Source: Limnoperna fortunei | Lineage: Eukaryota; Mollusca; Bivalvia; Mytilida; Modiolidae | Direction of reading: 5' to 3' | Length of the DNA stretch: 64,000 nt | Assembly: GCA_944474755.1 (NCBI GenBank) | Contig: OX104115.1 | Span: 37,521,080 to 37,585,079, forward strand | In this document: positions 1-18,262 of the stretch, piece by piece | How positions within the stretch are numbered: position 1 is the first letter of the stretch | How the letters are laid out: each line of letters starts with the position of its first letter | Program-made: the position numbers and the translations under genes | The notes under the pieces: model-generated | What the model saw: the letters and a program-made list of their open reading frames with translations, nothing else | Databases searched by the model: none | Told to the model about the DNA's origin: nothing

Positions 1-2467
1 TTTTATACTACTATCGTTCATATTTTCATAAAATGTGGAGACTTTAATTTATTTATTATCTATTTGATGCATACGGCGGCAGAAAAGTATAAATTTTGTT
101 TAATTAATATTTATGTTTGACATTTCTATTTATCGGTTAGCTATGTGTAACTTTATATTTAAGAATCGAAGGCATTCTTTTGATGTTTCATTTACGTACT
201 AAAACCGTTGACCGAAGCACATTTTCAATGAAGCGCTGTAGCTTTCTATTCTTATATTTACATTTATTTTATTGAAAAATGCCTGGGTCCTGATTTCAAT
301 CATGCACAATGTATTTGTGGTAATTTAAATTGCTGTGGACGTCGCCAAGGAAGTGTGTGCTCTTCATGGCTACTGGTTTCTTTGAGAATTGCAAAGAATT
401 ATTCTACGTCATCTGTAACGGTGTGAACCATTACAAATTTAGGATATCAATAACAGACATTCATAATGTAAACATTTGTCTTTAACTTTCCTGTTAGTGA
501 TGCTACATAACGTGTATTTCAATGTTTGTTTATGTTACTCTATCAATAAATACAAATACAAATACTTTATTGAAGAAAGCATGCACAAACGATATAAATG
601 TATTATACAACAACTATTTTTGTGAAAAACCTGCAATTTACAAAAGCAAAGGCTAAAAGTATCATTTATAGTATCTAACATAAGAGAGGCGAATATCAGG
701 AGATACAATCTAGTTTCAATTTTCTACCCATACTGATTACAAGAAAGTTATTAAACTGTACATAAAAACTTAGTTTACTCTGAGTTTGGCTTTTGTTAAA
801 AAATGGAGATATAATTTGTTTGGTTAGTTTTCTACACGAATCAACATCCTCATTACTTATGAGGCAATCAAGTTTGTTATTCTAATCAACATGGAAACTT
901 TTTTTATTGTAGCATTCATAATTAAATTTTGCCTTACATAATTTTGAAAAGGCAATACGATATGTATTTCGGCTTGAATTTCAAAAGAGAAAAAATTCTT
1001 GAAAGTTGTTAAACTTACTGGTTCAGTATATCTACGAAATTTTATTAGTTATCTATGATTGATAGTTATATATATTCTTGGACTTGTAAGTGTCCACTAA
1101 ACCCTGACAAACTTAGCTAGGAAATTCCCGGGCTAGATGTCACTCTTTTGATTTCCTACATCATACCTTAATGTGGAAAATCAAAACCTCGCTTTCATTG
1201 ACGACTTGATATGGGGATATTCCGATATCGATTGTAAATAATCCAATCGGATGTGTTGCATAGACCATGTGAAAATCAGTGTATTTTGTACAGTAGTGTG
1301 AATTAATAGTTTGTTATTACCGCGTTATTTATTAGTTGGCATACGTTTTCTTCCCATTCAAGAATTAATAAGTATGACTACTGCCAAACAATTGCTTCTT
1401 TCAAGCAATTTCATTAGTTGATATTTTGAAAATCTAGACCGGAAATGTCCTAGCTAAGTTTGTCAGGGTTTCGTGGACGCATGAGGACACAGAATCCCTG
1501 ACTTATAAGGATGGGACTTGTACAATAATTTCATGTTCACTGTTTATCCTGCCCAAGTAAGTTTCTAAGTTGAAAATGTTTTTGTATGTTCTATTTAATT
1601 GTAATACTTTGTGGGGTAGATGATGTCAGTTTTTTCTGATAATCAATCTTAATTTTCTTAATTTTAAAAAGACGTCTTTTTCCTGGTTACTTTTAGCAAA
1701 CTTATATTTTAGTAATTAAAATTACCAACATGGTATTTTGCTTAAAATATTGGTTGTTGAATTTAGTCAGCAGTTTAGGTTTTGTATATTAATTTTCACG
1801 TTTATCATTTTATTTTTCTAATTTTAAGCGTTATATGTAAGCATGACCATTACAACATAATACTGAGTATATCGACTAAATCTTCCATACGAGGATAATT
1901 CGATCGTTTTACCTCCTAACTAAAAACATATATCTGCATCAACAGAAGTTTAGTTTTTCATTATGAATATAATTGTAGTCTTTTCAAATAAAATATATGT
2001 CTTTTGTATTTCTGTATTTTAGGTTTTTTTCATTAAACATACAGCAGTGCCAGGATATGAACAATTTAGCAGAATATCTGAATAAGTTCCAGATTTTTCA
2101 AAATCCTAAATATTTCGGAAACTTAAACACATTTTTAATTGTAACATATTCAGATATGGTACTTGCCTGGAGTTAAAACATGATTAAACAAAATAGTGTT
2201 AACACTATTAAATGAGAATCTAAACATTTAAGAAACGATTCAACGATTCACCGAAATTAAATATATCGTACAGCTGTAAATAAACACATAAAACATAAGA
2301 TTTATATTCAATACATCGTATAGATGTATAATTCCAATACAAAGAAACTATCTGGCACGTATTTGCGAATCCCTTTAGTGTCAAATTCCTTACCGGTCTT
2401 GTTTTCAAATAATATTAAATAATGCATATTGATGCTACCAAAAATTTTAAATCTAATTTACATCTGA
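1..2467. other. Intergenic, 3' of receptor gene 1
   Basis: I find no convincing coding sequence here. It lies downstream of the minus-strand receptor gene 1 and holds one small inverted-repeat element (1090-1480). Near 541-590 there is a short run of repeated 'atacaaat' followed by 'actttatt', of the kind often seen at retroposon 3' ends, but I cannot place it in a family. Confidence 0.5.
1090..1480. mobile_element. MITE-like element with 45-bp inverted repeats
   Basis: The left arm (1092-1136, starting gtccactaaaccctgac) and the right arm (1434-1478) are near-perfect reverse complements, and both contain 'acaaacttagctagga' or its complement. About 300 bp lies between them without an ORF. 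Size and layout fit a miniature inverted-repeat transposon. I could not identify a target-site duplication, so the exact ends and superfamily are open. Confidence 0.6.
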
Positions 2468-2473
2468 TTTATT
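2468..2473 (-). promoter_or_regulatory. Candidate polyadenylation signal AATAAA, receptor gene 1
   Basis: AATAAA on the minus strand lies about 130 nt after the stop of the alternative tail reading frame (2603-2605). That is a plausible 3' UTR length. AATAAA is common in AT-rich DNA, so the call is tentative. Confidence 0.35.
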
Positions 2474-2798
2474 AAAATATGATCAAATGGCATACAATCA
2501 CCTATTACTGCTTTACATAATTAACAATCAAAAATACAACAAAGTTTCAGGCAATAAATTTTGCAACGCCAGACGCCCAAAAATGTGCAAATGATTTCTA
2601 TGTCATGATGTGTTGTGATCCATCAAAATCTTATCAAGTAAAGCGGAGTCCAAGGCGATGACACCTGGTAAAGTTATGTCGACCAACTCTAAGTATTGAG
2701 CAGTCCTGCCTTCATTTGGTGATTCTAGGGATTGACTTGCCGTATTGTCCTCCATATTTTGGGTCAATTTGAGATATTGTTCCCCGCAATCATTTCTC

Positions 2799-3163
2799 TC
2801 AACAAATGGTTGGTAAGGATTTAAATATCCCTCTTCTAGGACTAGAACTAAAATTGACTGCGATGTTATCGTCTGCTGCCAGTCTTTTTACAAACGGCTC
2901 ACTACACATGTTTTCTTCGTCGATGTCTTCATATTCATTTTCAATTTCAGAATCTACATTGATTTCAACGTTATGCACCTCATCTTGTTCAAGAACTCCT
3001 GTTTGTAATGTCGGAATGCCTTTATTCGATATACGTATTGGCAAGTTTCTATTGAAATAACGGCGTTTAAGATAACGAATCAAAACCAAGATTCCACATA
3101 CTAAAGTAGATAGCATTGCAGCACATCCAACAGAGTATCCAATTATTTTTAAAACATTGAGAC
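2799..3163 (-). CDS. Receptor gene 1 last exon: transmembrane helix and tail, frameshifted
   Basis: The 3' splice site 'tttttatag' precedes 3163, and the exon is entered with one base carried over. After the helix and RYLKRR, the tail runs through an acidic stretch (DSEIENEYEDIDEEN) to a stop at 2801-2799. A second frame opens at about 2880 and stays open to a stop at 2605-2603. It reads through NPYQPFVER, EQYLKL and AQYLELV, so it keeps one NPYQ and two YxxL sites. The codon choice and tyrosine motifs of that frame look like a receptor tail. I infer a net 1-base indel between about 2900 and 2835. A sequencing error or an allele-specific lesion would look the same. Confidence 0.65.
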
Positions 3164-6100
3164 CTATAAAAATATAATAAACTGTTAAAAGACAGCAGAA
3201 ATCGGGACTCGAGCTGATATATATTTTCATTTTGCTTTCCCAAAGGATAGACACGAACCACTCATATATTGGTTTGGTGGGTGGATGTTTTAGTTGGAAA
3301 AACAGCACTTCACACATTTTTTTTTAAACAAAATGTGAAATTTTACTTCAACAGAGTATATATTTATACGTAAAAGTATTTGCCAAGGCTTTTGAACTTA
3401 CCAATTGAATAATCACCATGATATATATGTTCAACAGCAGATGTCTGCGATGTACCTAAAATACAAAATATTTATTGTCTTTTAAGACCTTTGGTATTAT
3501 CGCATAATACTGTAAATAACCGTTTTGTGAATAAAATATCGCAAAAAGGTAACTTTATATTCCAAGTGTATTAATAGTGTTGAAAGGTAAACTGAGTAAA
3601 CCAATCAAACCATTTTTTGATTATCGTTTAGGCTTTCGTTGTCGATAAAATGTATGAACAAAATTAGGAAACAATTTAAATAGCTATTAATGCTTATTAA
3701 ATCCCAAAAGTGTATTTGACTACATGGATGTCAGTATTTGATAAAAACAGTGTACATGGTTTTACTTATAGTTATTTGAGAACTTACCTATCCCAGTACA
3801 AAGCTATTACCACATAGATATGGTGTTGACGTTGTGGATTTAAATATGACATTCAAACTAAACGGGTACATAATACCAAGAATGAAGCTGTGCAGAGACT
3901 TTATAGGCTCTTGCATTAATGTAAAACTTACATGTTCTGACATGCATGTATTACTAGAGTTCAATTAGCAAACTCACTTGTAGACGTGTCGTTAAAAGGA
4001 CCTTCTGTGTCTTCTATGGGAACACAACCATCTTCCCGATCACACCTTAATTGTTTCAAATTATTTGTTATTGTCTTTAAATGTGATTTTTCTGTCAACT
4101 ATTATATATAAAGTTAGGCCAAAATGTTATAGCTGTTAATCAATAATTAAGAAGCGTAGTTTCACAAAATATTTAGATCGAGGGATGTTTGTGTGCATAA
4201 AATATGGTTGATAAATACATTAAAAAATTAGTTTATCCTTCTTTAAAAAATATTATGCATTCAAATTAAAATAATCTAGTTTATATAGCTTTTATTAGAT
4301 GACATGTGTTTATCTGGATCTCTAAAGCGATATCGTTTCTAAGTTAATAACAAAATAGGCCTTTGTGGCGTTTCCCTATGCTATTACTAAATGTTACATA
4401 TATTGAACCTTATTGCTAGAGTATAGTAGACCTTACTGTAAGCGTATATTATGGACACAATACTGATGAAAAAACTCTATTCGATGACTATATTACTACA
4501 AACATGTGTCAAAGAAAAAAATCTCTTCTTTCTTCATTGTTTCGAATGAATTAAATACAGTTTCTGCTTTTTGTTTGAATATGGAATTATTAATCCCAAG
4601 AGAAGCCACGACTAACTTTACTGTCAAAAGCATTACACTAAGAATAAAATTTATATTTAATTATTTTACAAATGAACAGGTGAAATAAATTAAATCAACT
4701 CACTAACAAACCCTCCCCCAATTAATACAAAATTCACATATATCTAAATTAAAACATTGTTCAGTATCTTACACGTATGTGTTAAATTGTAGTGACAAAG
4801 ATACTATTATTAATTTCAACCCAGATTTTTGATATACTAATGCAAAAATTATAGCGCTGATACTTCACTCTCTACAGACACAATTTGGCGTAATAAAGTG
4901 GGTATTTTCAGTCGTTTAAGTATAAAGAATGCTTTTTTTATTTATAACTAACAACAATAAATAAAGAAAACTATCAGTATATTTTTACATAACGTACCTG
5001 AAATTTATATTGCATTGACATTTTTCAGCGCATCTATAGCCGTATGTATTTTCAGGGCAGGGTATACATGTTGAGCCTCCCTTTGAAGTGAATCCAATTG
5101 GGCATTCTATTGTTTTGTTAACAGACAAAAGATATGTAGGAATAAATGTTAATTTTTTATAACATGGACGGTGACAAACAATGACAAAATAATATAATCG
5201 ATTGAAATTTAGATTGACAGAAATGAAATCAATTTCTATTTTTTGTCCATTATATTTATAAAACAAGGAAAAACATATCATAAATTATTTTGATTGTTAA
5301 TATCAAGTGTTTTTTTTTACAAATGAATAAATGCTTTAATAAGACCAATTTATCCTGTTTATTAGTTATGATTCATGGACTAAAACTAATTTAATCTGTA
5401 ATTTTAAGATTTCAAAGTTAGAGAAGCCTATATGACTTCAGTTTGCAGATATGTGCACATTTATTTTTTCTTTATTACATCCAACTCACCTTTTCTACGC
5501 CCTGAATTCCGATTTTGCAGCATTCTTACATTTACTTGTTTTTTTATTTGCATATAAGATTAAATATACTAAAGAAACCAAGTGTAAGTCTTCTAAGCGT
5601 AAAATTCGCTCATACAAACTTTAATATTTTATTGAAACAATAATAACACATGTATATAATGTATATAGAACGTCACAATATAATTACAGTTAAAAAAACC
5701 AAATTCTATACGGTTATAAAAAGAAAGGAAAATGTGAAAGTGTAAATACTTGTATAGGAATAGTTGAGATAAACGCTTAAAGCAAACCAAATATATTAGA
5801 GGATGATTGTTATCTAAAAAACCACAAGGCTATTTTATCATTTGTAGTGTTATGTTTCAAATTGAAATAAACGTTTTGGAGCTTCTACAATATTGTGATA
5901 TTTGTCACCATTTATATTAATTTTACCTTAAACGTTCACGTAATTATGTTGCTATGTCAATACATCCTCAAAGTTTTAACTCCTTTATTACTATTCAATT
6001 TTAATATTGATAAATAAATTGCTACTAACGAACAAAAACCCCACAAAAACTTACTTTGGCAAACCTGATTCTGCTGATTCTGATAATTGTCACAACAAAA

Positions 6101-6844
6101 GTATATTGTATAATTAAAAATCTTTTCTCCAATCGTTATACTGTAAAATTTAAATAAATAGTTAGGCAAATAATCTAACACATAAGAGTGTATACCATGA
6201 ATATTTAAAGACGATGCTACAAATGGTGAAAAGTTCAATTTCAAGTCATATCATCCGAATGATTAAAGGTCTTTTCATCAATATGACTTCGTACCACAGC
6301 TGATTGTTTTAGAACTCATCCTCTTTGAATGTGTAATGAAAGATTTCATGCCAAAGAATTTCAACTGATACGTCGTCAAATTTGAGGAGAATTAGTACAA
6401 ATCTAGGTTAGAGGTCAGATTAATAACCAAATATTTGACATGTTGGTTCTTTATTGAATTATTACATTGTTTATATTTTGCTGATAATAGATTGGAATCA
6501 ATTTTATAGTAATTTCAATTTAGATTTCCGTAGGTATGAAGTTTCAGTTGTTATAAACAGTGACGTTTAATTCTTTTATGATATGCGTTTGTAATATGGG
6601 TATTATATGTCAATACGTTGTGATACTAATTTAAACCGATTTAAACCTTAATCTAAATCTAACGGAAATTTGAAATATCATAAACAAGCGACATATGTTC
6701 TTCATTGATTTAAACATGCATGTATACATGTGTACTAAATTATTTGTTCTCTTACCTTTCTGTTCGGCTGCATATTCCAAGAGGTACACTCCTTTTAACA
6801 TATGCAGTGACAAACAGCAAAACAATTTCTGCCAAATAATACAT
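2799..6844 (-). CDS. Receptor gene 1: single-EGF MEGF/SREC-like membrane protein, six exons
   Basis: Predicted type I membrane receptor. Exons (minus): 6844-6756 signal peptide, 6140-6055 CC-D-N-Y segment, 5106-4998 EGF-like module, 4045-3978 cysteine stalk, 3455-3402 Ser/Thr-containing linker, 3163-2799 transmembrane helix and tail. All junctions are AG/GT with matching phases, and the lengths sum to 771 nt (256 residues plus stop). The start is ATG at 6844, followed by a hydrophobic run (AEIVLLFVTAYV). The EGF-like exon has the C-x2-C-P-x3-TYGYRC-x3-C-x-C-N pattern typical of MEGF10/11 and scavenger receptor class F proteins, but there is one module instead of many. The transmembrane helix is near IIGYSVGCAAMLSTLVCGIL, followed by basic RYLKRR and an acidic tail. 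In those families such proteins bind ligands or particles at the surface; function here is inference. The tail appears frameshifted (see the tail exon). Gene 2 at 11-17 kb is a close paralogue. Confidence 0.75.
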
Positions 6845-9800
6845 GAAATATGCTGGAAAGTTATAAGTTAATATACACTTGTCACCATTTGATTTCAATT
6901 TTAATACAAAAAAGTTCTTTCCTTCCGCCTAAATAGCCAATATGATACTATAGCATTACAATTTCCGATCCGATTATGTAATCAACACAATTTGGTGATA
7001 CAGGTTAGATTGAGATCAGTAATGTACACAGAAAATTCTTGCAAATCCATTTTAATTATTATTCGATTAAATTTTTAATAAGGGCATGTGCGTTATTATC
7101 AATCTTAGCCATAATCGTTTTTTGGAGGGCAGTTTTCAATGTAAATTACGTTTTAAAATGACAGTGAGTTATACTGGTTACCAGCTTCCGACCCCAAACA
7201 AGGACCTCAAAATACATCTGAAACATTGCTTAACGAAGCATTAAATCTCAACATTAAATTATAATAAGGATGCTCAGGAAATATAAGAAAAGTGTAACGT
7301 CAACATTTATGGTCGTACAATTTGAAGCAGTATTATCGTGATACGAAAACGTCTTATAGACAGTTAAAAATAGGTAACATACATTTAAGAAGATGTGTGA
7401 TGTAAGTATGTAATTGTACAAATTTGCAATTAAAAAGGTTTCTGCTATAACATTTTTAGCTTTATTTATTTATTTCATTATTTGTCTATAGCTTTTATTT
7501 ATAATATGCATGCAGACGAGTTCTTTAAGGACATCATACTTTTCTACATATGATATTTTCTTGATACTTTGTCTGAACCTTCCTAATTAACAAATGTTCA
7601 AATAAGCCAAACAAAATTAGTGGTCCCCGACCTTATTGTAAACGTCATTTTATTACCCGTTTTATATGTGTCGATTATAACTTTGACCTAAATTTTTATT
7701 TTATTCATGTTCTTTCAAATACAAATAATATGTAACAATTAATTAAAAACCCCGTTTTTTTTAAATGAAGAATTTATACGACCGTTTTTGGTGGGGATTT
7801 GGAAAACACAAAAGTCGTCGAACGACAAAACGTTACTTATAATGGTAAAACTATGTTTACAAAGAAGATAGAGGTATAATTTTAAATGAAAGAAATAACA
7901 AAATATGGTGACCGAATCGGTGAACAAATGTAACGTCGCGTTTTTCTTAATAGACACTGCGATATCTATTCTAGATGTTTATAAACCTCCCGGTTTCCAC
8001 ATACATGTACCACAGATTTAATCTTTTGTCATCCTCTTCCTAATGATAAACGTAAATATGTTGGTTACGCTAGAAGCCGAAATAGCCAAATTAAGGACAC
8101 TTTAAACGACGTTTTTTAATAGTTCACCGGTACAATCAGTTTTCCTTTGTCATTGCAGATAACGCAATATGTATCTGTCAAAAGAAAAATCTTATTCACG
8201 TTGATGACGTGAACTATTGTAATCTCCTATTCTATTCGTTTAATTTTGTACCCACGTTGCAACGTATAGACATTTCATTGTGGGCTGTCTGACCTTAATT
8301 TTATAGCCAAACAATTGTAAATCTTGCAACATCTACATGAAATGTGAATACTGAAATCAAGATTCGGTAGACTTCTTTTACTCAACATAACATCATGACA
8401 TCTTTTGATGTTTTGACATAATGTACACACGTAGCTTGTACAAATCTTATTAAAAGCTGCTTTTTAAAAACTACAGAATAAGGCAATGTAAATACATGTA
8501 CCTAAAGGTAAGTCATGACATGAAGTTACCTTGTCCATAAATATGAAATCTGTCAGATGTTTTACATTTATATTATTTTGTTATATATTTATATTTGTAA
8601 TATTAAGATTACGCCTTTTTTAAAAGTTGGAACTACATAGGGAAATTATTGTGCTACGCTTATTGCCAACCTATTTCGAAACAACTTGTATCCCTACTAC
8701 AGAAAAAGAAAAAAAATCTGACCAATACCTTTACTTTCACATTCCACTATATAGATGATATTGTGTTAAAGAACAATAATACGTTCTGTGTCTATTTGCA
8801 TTTAGTCCACACTACTTAGCCTAAAACGTAGACATTCTTCTTTGATAACTTAAACTTCCTGTTCATTGATAACATCATGTAATTAATACACTAACTTGCT
8901 AGACCGGACACTGCTGCTGACAATAAAGCTACTCAAACCTAGGTATTTTGCCCAGGTTATCCCGATAGACGTTTAATGGCTGTCACCATGCCTTAACTGA
9001 TATTTATGAAATCATCCTAAATGCGAAGAGATATTTTAGCTAAAATTGTAGTTTTTCATTTCCCTTGGTTTGACTTGTCCCTGATTAGGCAACTGCAAGA
9101 TTGATTGTATGCTTGCTTAATTCCTTTAAAAATACTCAGTCTTGCAACATAAACAATTATTTGAATATTACAAGCTAGTACTGGGCTTATATGTTTTAAG
9201 TTTTATTTAAAAATTATCAGCTAAAACTTAAAATACCCTCTTCGTCAAAGAAAAATTACACCAGTTCTAATACTCTCGGCAAATTTATTTCTCAATGTTT
9301 TAGTATAAATCCGCATTGTAGTGTCGGGTAAAAACTATCTTTGTGTTTCACGAGGCATTGTCCACAGTTATCAGTACGTGTGTAGGGTATATATGGTATA
9401 TTGCCAAAAAATGTAGGCTACTCATTAAAATACGTGTGATAAACACCAGTGAATACATCAGGCCATGCATAGTAGTTTACTTTTTCCTTCATTTGTACTG
9501 TCGTAGGTTCAGAACAGATATTCGTGAGCTACATTTAACATTTCCTGTTACTAAGACTCGACCAATAAAGCTTTCTAGAATATACGTTTCACAATATCTG
9601 GTGTTGTTGTTTTTCCAAAAGTATTCTTGCTGTATGTTTTATTGTTATTCACACCCTTGCTGTTGGAATTGAAAGTTTATTGTAAAGATCTTATTCACAC
9701 AAAAGCCTTATATAGCCGGACATTCGGAGTTACTGAACAGTTCGAAATGCCTAAACGCATCCCTTTAAAATATTTTTCGTTAAACGTTTAATTTTTTAAT

Positions 9801-10788
9801 TATGAATCATTCTATCTCAGCCATATGTTTGTATTTAACGTAAGTGATTTCTAAAATGGCAGTGGATTTTATTGAAGGTTTATATTTGGTTGATCTCTTT
9901 ATATGTTAAGCTGAAAATAGTCTACAAAAAATCCTCAAACCAAACAATACTATGTTGATTTTTTTAAAGAATATTTAGAGTCTTAAACAAGGATTCAGAA
10001 TCTAAATGGTAGCTATAATTAATGAACGATTGAAAATAACGAAAAATTAACTTATATCAACACAAGAAGGAAATGCTGCACAGAGCTTATGCGGCATTAA
10101 CAACACCAAACCATTTTTTTAGGCAAATAAAGGCGATTTATTAATTACAAGAAAAAAAACATTTTCCAATAAATTAAATAATAGAACAGTTTACAATATG
10201 TATAAAAGTCACAAACAAAAAAAAACCAACACAGAGTACAAGAAAGGAAATAAAAAAGCAAAACTGCTTACAAAAATAAAAATCCTGAAACTATATTTTG
10301 TAGATGAGGGCCTCTTAAATATAAAACTAAACACACTGTTCTTATGTTATTTGTTTTCCCAGATTAAAACTGTAATCGCGTACTGTTATTTTAGGAAATT
10401 CATAAAAACCTATTCTTTTTATGTACATGTATAATGTTAACATTAGAATTTTAACAACATATATTTTGTGCATTTGCAACCGAATAGTGTTAATGTACTG
10501 TAGCGTAGATTCAACTGAAACTGTGTATGTGTCTACTGAGTTTTTAAGGGTCCTACTACAATGTCAGTTACCTTTTAAATATAATACAATAATATAGTCT
10601 ATTGTTATCAGAAAAAAGGTTTATTGATTAGATTTGCTGAAAACAAATACATTGAATTTGTTTGTAAAAAATACAAATATTTGGAAACGTCTTAAATTAT
10701 GGTTCATAAGACAGGATAATGATACTAATTACACCAACTGTATTAAATCTGTGCCCTATTATATAAGCATATCAAAGATAATTTAAAG
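6845..10788. other. Intergenic between receptor genes 1 and 2
   Basis: This is upstream of gene 1 (so it should hold its promoter) and downstream of gene 2. I see only short AT-rich ORFs without recognisable motifs and no EGF-, transmembrane- or signal-type exon. No TATA element stands out from the AT-rich background. Confidence 0.45.
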
Positions 10789-10794
10789 TTTATT
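10789..10794 (-). promoter_or_regulatory. Candidate polyadenylation signal AATAAA, receptor gene 2
   Basis: AATAAA on the minus strand, about 235 nt beyond the 11029 stop of gene 2. Placement is plausible, but the hexamer is weak evidence in AT-rich DNA. Confidence 0.3.
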
Positions 10795-11028
10795 TAACGA
10801 AAATCTTTGAATTCATTGGTTGACAAATAATGAACTGCAAAAACCTTAGTATTGTTAAAGTCCATAACAGAACTTGTAGTTGAAAACCTGTCCAAGTTGT
10901 ATTGCCGACTATTCATTACACAAATTACACTGATTACTTTTACGTTGTTCTTAACTTAAAGCAAACGTATCTGTGTGATTATTCTCTTGGAGTGGAGCAC
11001 CTGCATTTGTATTATTTAAACTTCCGCT

Positions 11029-17008
<5,980 letters not shown>

Positions 17009-17596
17009 ATTACGAGTCTCAGTTCAATAAAGTTTATGTAAAGCTATTAAACAGTACATTATCATCAACTTGCGGACATTATTTATATTCAATAGGAAAT
17101 GTTTTTAAGCTTTCATCCGTTTAAACTACAAGGTAGATTGGTGACATTTTTTAAGCGAATATTTTATATTCTACCTCGTTTGTTGAGATAATTTACATGT
17201 GGTTTAGGTACACGTAAAGTCATTGATTATGATGATTATGATAATCTTAATAAGTATTTGACATTCTGTTTGAAACACTGATATACACGTACTCATCAAA
17301 ACACTTGAAAGTACTTTTCTTCGTGGGCAACAAATTTTGTGGTTTGGTGACATTTAACTTGTTTGTTGGTTCTTAAAATCGCTAACTGACGTTTCCGAAA
17401 ATGAGAAAAATGTAGTAACGATTAAAATAAATGATTAACACTAATTCTTTGCACTTTTGATAATAAATATCAACATATAAAGAAGACAAAAACAGTAACA
17501 TAACATGATGTTGTTTACGCACGTGGCTACAATTACACAATAAAGTGTTCATTAGTGGTCATGATTTTGTTTATTTTGTAATTAGAATACATCATA
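17009..17596. other. Upstream of receptor gene 2
   Basis: AT-rich sequence without a recognisable gene. It should include the promoter and 5' UTR of receptor gene 2 on the minus strand, but no specific element can be singled out. Confidence 0.4.
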
Positions 17597-18172
17597 AGTA
17601 GTTGTAGAACTGGGGTTTCTGGACCACGTTTCCTCATGTTAATCATACGGAACAAAATACTTCGTGGATACCCTATTGTGGATACCCTTTAATGATTTTT
17701 TTAATTAATTAGGTCAATTAAGAAACTGAATTAAGTCTTGTAATAGTTCATTATGGATCTATTTGGTAAATCCTATGATATAATTTAACCCTAATTAGAT
17801 GTATTTTAAATCTAGATTAATTAACATTTTAGATGTTCTATAAATAGACAATTGAGTCTAAATCTATAAATAGAAATCTAAAGAATGTCAACCTTTTCTT
17901 ACCGTATACAACTATTCCAGTTTCTTTTATGATTTAAATTTAAATAGGACAATAATGTGTATAAATTGTACCACAAAGACATTAATTAGAAGTAATACGA
18001 TTCTAGATATATATACTCACAAGTGAACCCCCACCCCACCCCCCTTTTTTCATAGCAGATCTCCATATTTCACAAGTCCTAACAATTGTTATATTTTTCA
18101 ATGTAAAAAAAATCGTTTGCTATTAATTAACATTTAAATCTGTAGTTCACTGACCTTAACGTGAAGTAACTT

Positions 18173-18262
18173 GAGAAAATGGTATCGATTCGTTTTTAAT
18201 TGTAATTAATAGGCGTATTATAATTAATTAAATATATTGCAGATTCATTTCATTGTGAGTAT
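18173..18262. repeat. Left member of a 90-bp inverted pair (partner 21,785-21,872)
   Basis: The segment from 'aaaatggtatcgattcg' through 'attgtaattaatagg' to 'atattgcagatt' recurs in reverse complement near 21,785-21,872 with few differences. The two sit about 0.6 kb and 0.15 kb inside the ends of the 17,597-22,012 segment. Confidence 0.75.

Noticed and set aside
9343..9672. 109-codon plus-strand ORF
   Set aside because: No recognisable motif, AT-driven composition, and no splice or promoter support.
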